Part shown: piece after piece, positions 6,643-8,675 of the stretch
Position numbering within the stretch: position 1 is the stretch's first letter
How the letters are laid out: each line of letters begins with the position of its first letter
Assembly (NCBI GenBank): GCA_023386865.1
Contig: JAEWIV010000548.1
Span: 1-8,675 of the forward strand
Length of the DNA stretch: 8,675 nt
Direction of reading: 5' to 3'
DNA from: Pseudomonadota bacterium
GTDB taxonomy: Bacteria; Pseudomonadota; Alphaproteobacteria; Reyranellales; Reyranellaceae
The notes under the pieces: generated by a model
Seen by the model: the letters and a program-made list of their open reading frames with translations, nothing else
The model's database searches: none
Told to the model about the DNA's origin: nothing
Made by a program: the position numbers and the translations under genes

Positions 6643-6650
6643 ACTGGCAA
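6622..6650 (-). promoter_or_regulatory. promoter of tRNA-Ala
   Basis: TTGCCA (6650-6645, 5 of 6 to -35), a 17-nt spacer, TATACC (6627-6622, TATA conserved), then a GC-rich discriminator TCGCGCC before the expected start near 6614. That layout is typical of growth-rate and stringently controlled stable RNA promoters. The leader would be about 31 nt. The promoter overlaps a perfect 8-bp inverted repeat (6616-6642). Confidence 0.7.
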
Positions 6651-6656
6651 CAGCGG

Positions 6657-7022
6657 CTAGCGGTCGCCCTCGCCCTTGTCGTCCTCGACTTCGACCTCGA
6701 CCTCCAGGTCCTCGGTGTCGTCGGCGAGATCGTCGGCCTCTTCCAAGGCCTCGTCGCCCTCGACATCTGGCAACTCGTCTCCGGCCAGCGCCGCCTCGTC
6801 GCTCTTCTTCTTCGCCGCCGCCTTGGCTGCCGCTGCTGCCGCAGCCGCCGTCGCAGCAGCCGCCGCGGCGGTGGCGCCGCGACCACGCCGGACCTTCACG
6901 AAGTCCTCGCGATCGTGCTCCCGGCCGCACTTGGGGCATTTGATCGGCCCCTTGTTCAGGTCGTAGAAACGCGCAGCACAGCTCTGGCAGGTGCGCTTAG
7001 TACCCCAGCTCGCTTTGACCAC
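6657..7022 (-). CDS. TIGR02300 / FYDLN acid domain protein
   Basis: A 121-aa protein of unknown function, from a family known almost only in Alphaproteobacteria. The N-terminus holds two CxxC pairs (C12-C15 and C29-C32), which look like a zinc ribbon, around the signature FYDLN (19-23) and NKGPIKCPKCG. It continues into a basic patch (KVRRGRG, 43-49), an alanine-rich tract at ~50-70 with lysines following, and a strongly acidic tail (~75-119) rich in Asp and Glu. The start is GTG 7022, supported by GGGAG 7 nt upstream and by homology starting at VKASWGTKR. It is divergent from aroA, a conserved alphaproteobacterial pairing, and is followed after 73 bp by tRNA-Ala. A zinc-ribbon plus acidic tail would fit an RNA- or transcription-associated protein, but that is speculation. 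Confidence 0.9.
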   Translation of the reverse strand: MVKASWGTKRTCQSCAARFYDLNKGPIKCPKCGREHDREDFVKVRRGRGATAAAAAATAAAAAAAAKAAAKKKSDEAALAGDELPDVEGDEALEEADDLADDTEDLEVEVEVEDDKGEGDR

Positions 7023-7029
7023 GCAGAAA

Positions 7030-7034
7030 CTCCC
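7030..7034 (-). promoter_or_regulatory. ribosome binding site deciding a GTG start
   Basis: GGGAG on the minus strand, 7 nt before GTG 7022 of the TIGR02300 gene. No ATG is available nearby in frame, so this site supports the GTG start. Confidence 0.7.
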
Positions 7035-7076
7035 GGAAATTCCGCAGAAATCGGCCGAATCGGCCGCGAGGGAGGG

Positions 7077-7105
7077 CGTATGTCATGTGCCTTTCACCCT
7101 GTCAA
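7077..7105 (-). promoter_or_regulatory. promoter of the TIGR02300 gene
   Basis: A perfect TTGACA (7105-7100), a 17-nt spacer and CATACG (7082-7077, ATA conserved) on the minus strand. Transcription would start near 7070, giving a ~48-nt leader before GTG 7022. The -10 overlaps the ATG 7080 of aroA and the -35 lies inside its first codons. Confidence 0.55.
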
Positions 7106-8531
7106 AAGCAAATTCCGGCATGGTAGAGCGGTCGCGGCGTCGCATTTCCGCCGCCTTCGGGAGGCTGCCCTGTCCTTGCGAGCCCATCCGGCCAAGCTCG
7201 TCGCGCACGCCGTCCCTCGGCTGCGGGGCCGCGTCCGCGCGCCGGGCGACAAATCGGTCTCGCATCGGGCCTTGATGTTCGGTGCCCTGGCCGTCGGCGA
7301 GACGACGGTGCGTGGGCTGCTGGAGGGCGAGGACGTGCTGGCCACCGCCGCTGCGCTGCGGGCGCTGGGCGCCGAGATCACGCATGAGCGCGATGGGGCT
7401 CTGTGGCGAGTGCGCGGGTTCGGCGTCGGCGGCGCCCGCGAGCCGGCCGACGTTCTCGCGCTCGGCAATTCCGGCACCTCGGCGCGGCTGCTTGCCGGCA
7501 TCCTCGCCAGCCTGCCTTTCACCAGCGTCATGACGGGCGACGCTTCGCTGCGGCGGCGGCCGATGCAGCGGGTGATCGAGCCGCTCGCGCGCATGGGCGC
7601 GCGCTTCGAAGGTCGCGAGGGCGGCCGCCTGCCGCTCGCCATCGTCGGCACCGACGAACTGGTGCCCATCGACTACCGTCTGCCGGTGGCCTCGGCGCAA
7701 GTGAAGAGCGCCGTCCTGCTGGCCGGGCTCAATACGGCGGGCGAGACCACCGTGATCGAGCCCGAGGCGACCCGCGACCATACCGAGCGCATGTTGCGCC
7801 ATTTCGGCGCCGAGCTTCGCGTGACGCCGGCCGACCCGGGCGCTAAGGGGGGCGGCGGCAGGCGCATCACCCTGGTCGGCTGGCCCGAGCTCCTGGGTCG
7901 CGACATCGTCGTGCCCGGCGATCCGTCGTCGGCCGCCTTCGTCGCGGTCGCCGCCGCGATCCGGCCGGGCAGCGATGTCACGATCGAGAATGTCGGCATC
8001 AATCCGCTGCGCGCGGGCCTCTACGCGACGCTGCGCGACATGGGGGCCGACGTCGCCTTCGAGAACGAGCGCGAGGTGGGCGGCGAACCGGTGGCGGATC
8101 TGCGGGTCAAAGGCGGCGGGCTGAAGGGCGTCGAGGTGCCGGCCGACCGCGCGCCGTCGATGATCGACGAGTATCCCATCCTCGCCATCGCCGCCGCCTG
8201 CGCCGAGGGCACGACGCGCATGCTGGGGCTGGGCGAGCTGCGCGCCAAGGAGAGCGACAGGCTGGCCAGCGTGTCGGCCGGCCTTTCGGCCAACGGCGTC
8301 GCCCATGAGGCTGGGGCGGCCGACCTGGTCGTGCACGGCACCGGCGCACCGCCCGCCGGCGGCGGCGTCGTCGAGACGCGTCTCGACCATCGCATCGCCA
8401 TGTCGTTCCTGGTGCTGGGGCTTGCCGCGCGCGAGCCGGTGACGGTCGACGACAGCTCGCCGATCGACACCAGCTTCCCGGGCTTCGCCCAGTTGATGAA
8501 CGGACTGGGCGCCCGTATCGAGGCGGCGTGA
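7080..8531 (+). CDS. aroA: 3-phosphoshikimate 1-carboxyvinyltransferase (EPSP synthase)
   Basis: It condenses shikimate 3-phosphate with phosphoenolpyruvate, step six of the shikimate pathway. In the 483-aa form: PGDKSVSHRALMFG (55-68) with the substrate-binding Lys58, LALGNSGTSARLL (127-138), GDASLRRRPMQRV (153-165), SAQVKSAVLLAGLNT (205-219), VPGDPSSAAF (278-287), SMIDEYPI with catalytic Asp363, AKESDRL with Glu391, and LDHRIAMSF (435-443). The SAQVKSAVLLAGLNT and DRAPSMIDEYPILA blocks resemble the Agrobacterium CP4 class, but Gly132 stands where CP4 has its key Ala. ATG 7080 has GAGGG 7 nt upstream; however residues 1-33 look unconserved, and a TTG at 7176 (451-aa form, GGGAGG 11 nt upstream) fits the usual family length better. 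Its TGA overlaps the cmk GTG. Confidence 0.95.
   Translation: MSCAFHPVKSKFRHGRAVAASHFRRLREAALSLRAHPAKLVAHAVPRLRGRVRAPGDKSVSHRALMFGALAVGETTVRGLLEGEDVLATAAALRALGAEITHERDGALWRVRGFGVGGAREPADVLALGNSGTSARLLAGILASLPFTSVMTGDASLRRRPMQRVIEPLARMGARFEGREGGRLPLAIVGTDELVPIDYRLPVASAQVKSAVLLAGLNTAGETTVIEPEATRDHTERMLRHFGAELRVTPADPGAKGGGGRRITLVGWPELLGRDIVVPGDPSSAAFVAVAAAIRPGSDVTIENVGINPLRAGLYATLRDMGADVAFENEREVGGEPVADLRVKGGGLKGVEVPADRAPSMIDEYPILAIAAACAEGTTRMLGLGELRAKESDRLASVSAGLSANGVAHEAGAADLVVHGTGAPPAGGGVVETRLDHRIAMSFLVLGLAAREPVTVDDSSPIDTSFPGFAQLMNGLGARIEAA
7159..7164 (+). promoter_or_regulatory. possible internal ribosome binding site of aroA
   Basis: GGGAGG inside the annotated N-terminal extension, 11 nt before an in-frame TTG (7176) and 5 nt before an in-frame CTG (7170). 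A start at TTG would give an N-terminus about 20 residues before PGDKS, the normal EPSP synthase layout. Confidence 0.4.
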
Positions 8532-8675
8532 AACCTCTTCTCATCGCCATCGACGGGCCGGCGGCCTCGGGCAAGGGGACCCTGGCCAGGCGGCTGGCCG
8601 GCCATTTCCGGCTGCCCCACCTCGACCCCGGCCTGCTCTACCGGGCGGGGGGGGGGGGGGGGGGCCCCCCCCGCC
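8528..8675 (+). CDS. cmk: cytidylate kinase (5' fragment, end corrupted)
   Basis: The first ~40 codons are readable: VKPLLIAIDGPAASGKGTLA with the P-loop GPAASGKGT at residues 10-18, then HFRLPHLDPGLLYRA. IDGPAASGKGT plus LD(T/P)GLLYRA is diagnostic of CMP/dCMP kinase, which phosphorylates CMP and dCMP using ATP for nucleotide supply. The GTG start overlaps the aroA stop in GTGA (8528-8531), so the two are translationally coupled; the aroA-cmk order is widely conserved and is usually followed by rpsA, here outside the window. After codon 40 the sequence becomes 18 G then 8 C (8647-8672), which would encode poly-Gly then poly-Pro in place of the expected Val-Gly continuation, so everything past 8646 should be ignored. 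The rest of the gene is missing. Confidence 0.9.
   Translation, partial: MKPLLIAIDGPAASGKGTLARRLAGHFRLPHLDPGLLYRAGGGGGGPPR
8647..8675. other. poly-G/poly-C run at the window end, probable artefact
   Basis: Eighteen G (8647-8664) are followed directly by eight C (8665-8672) and GCC. It replaces a conserved part of cmk and has no coding sense. The terminal bases are also self-complementary (G-run then C-run). This is the look of no-signal poly-G read ends assembled into a contig terminus, not of real DNA. Confidence 0.85.

Noticed and set aside
7083..8390. Long minus-strand open frame (435 codons) opposite aroA
   Set aside because: No family resemblance; aroA on the other strand has complete family motifs.

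Overview
The window reads as a GC-rich chromosomal segment from an alphaproteobacterium. The best markers are a TIGR02300 (FYDLN acid domain) protein, a family essentially confined to Alphaproteobacteria, next to divergent aroA-cmk, and a uvrC-pgsA-moaD-moaE cluster. The protein sequences resemble the Rhodospirillales/Reyranella type, but genus is a guess. No phage, IS element, integrase, CRISPR array or toxin-antitoxin pair is visible; this is mostly core housekeeping DNA.

Layout. From about 7022 leftwards every gene is on the minus strand. In transcription order these are a TIGR02300 protein of unknown role (GTG start, own TTGACA promoter), tRNA-Ala(GGC) with its own promoter and a strong terminator, guanine deaminase, a PhoH-family ATPase, and a tight four-gene unit uvrC-pgsA-moaD-moaE. 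In that unit the junctions are 2 nt apart, 4 nt overlapping and 1 nt apart. Beyond it is the 5' part of an exported SMP-30/gluconolactonase-like protein that runs off the left edge. To the right, aroA and the start of cmk are on the plus strand and overlap by GTGA, the conserved aroA-cmk arrangement of shikimate and nucleotide metabolism.

How the genes work. The four-gene unit joins unrelated core tasks: nucleotide excision repair (UvrC), phosphatidylglycerophosphate synthesis (PgsA) and the two subunits of molybdopterin synthase (MoaD, MoaE). They are probably cotranscribed because of spacing rather than shared pathway. Guanine deaminase converts guanine to xanthine; xanthine is normally a substrate for a molybdenum enzyme, but no such enzyme is in view.

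The two largest non-coding stretches, about 3692-4021 and 4748-5012, hold the least explained signals: DnaA-box-like 9-mers near a locally AT-rich patch, a perfect 14-bp palindrome, a terminator-like hairpin just upstream of phoH, and a full Shine-Dalgarno sequence without a start codon. The last ~29 bases are an 18-G/8-C run that breaks cmk and is almost certainly a sequencing or assembly artefact at a contig end. I found no convincing new biological system.
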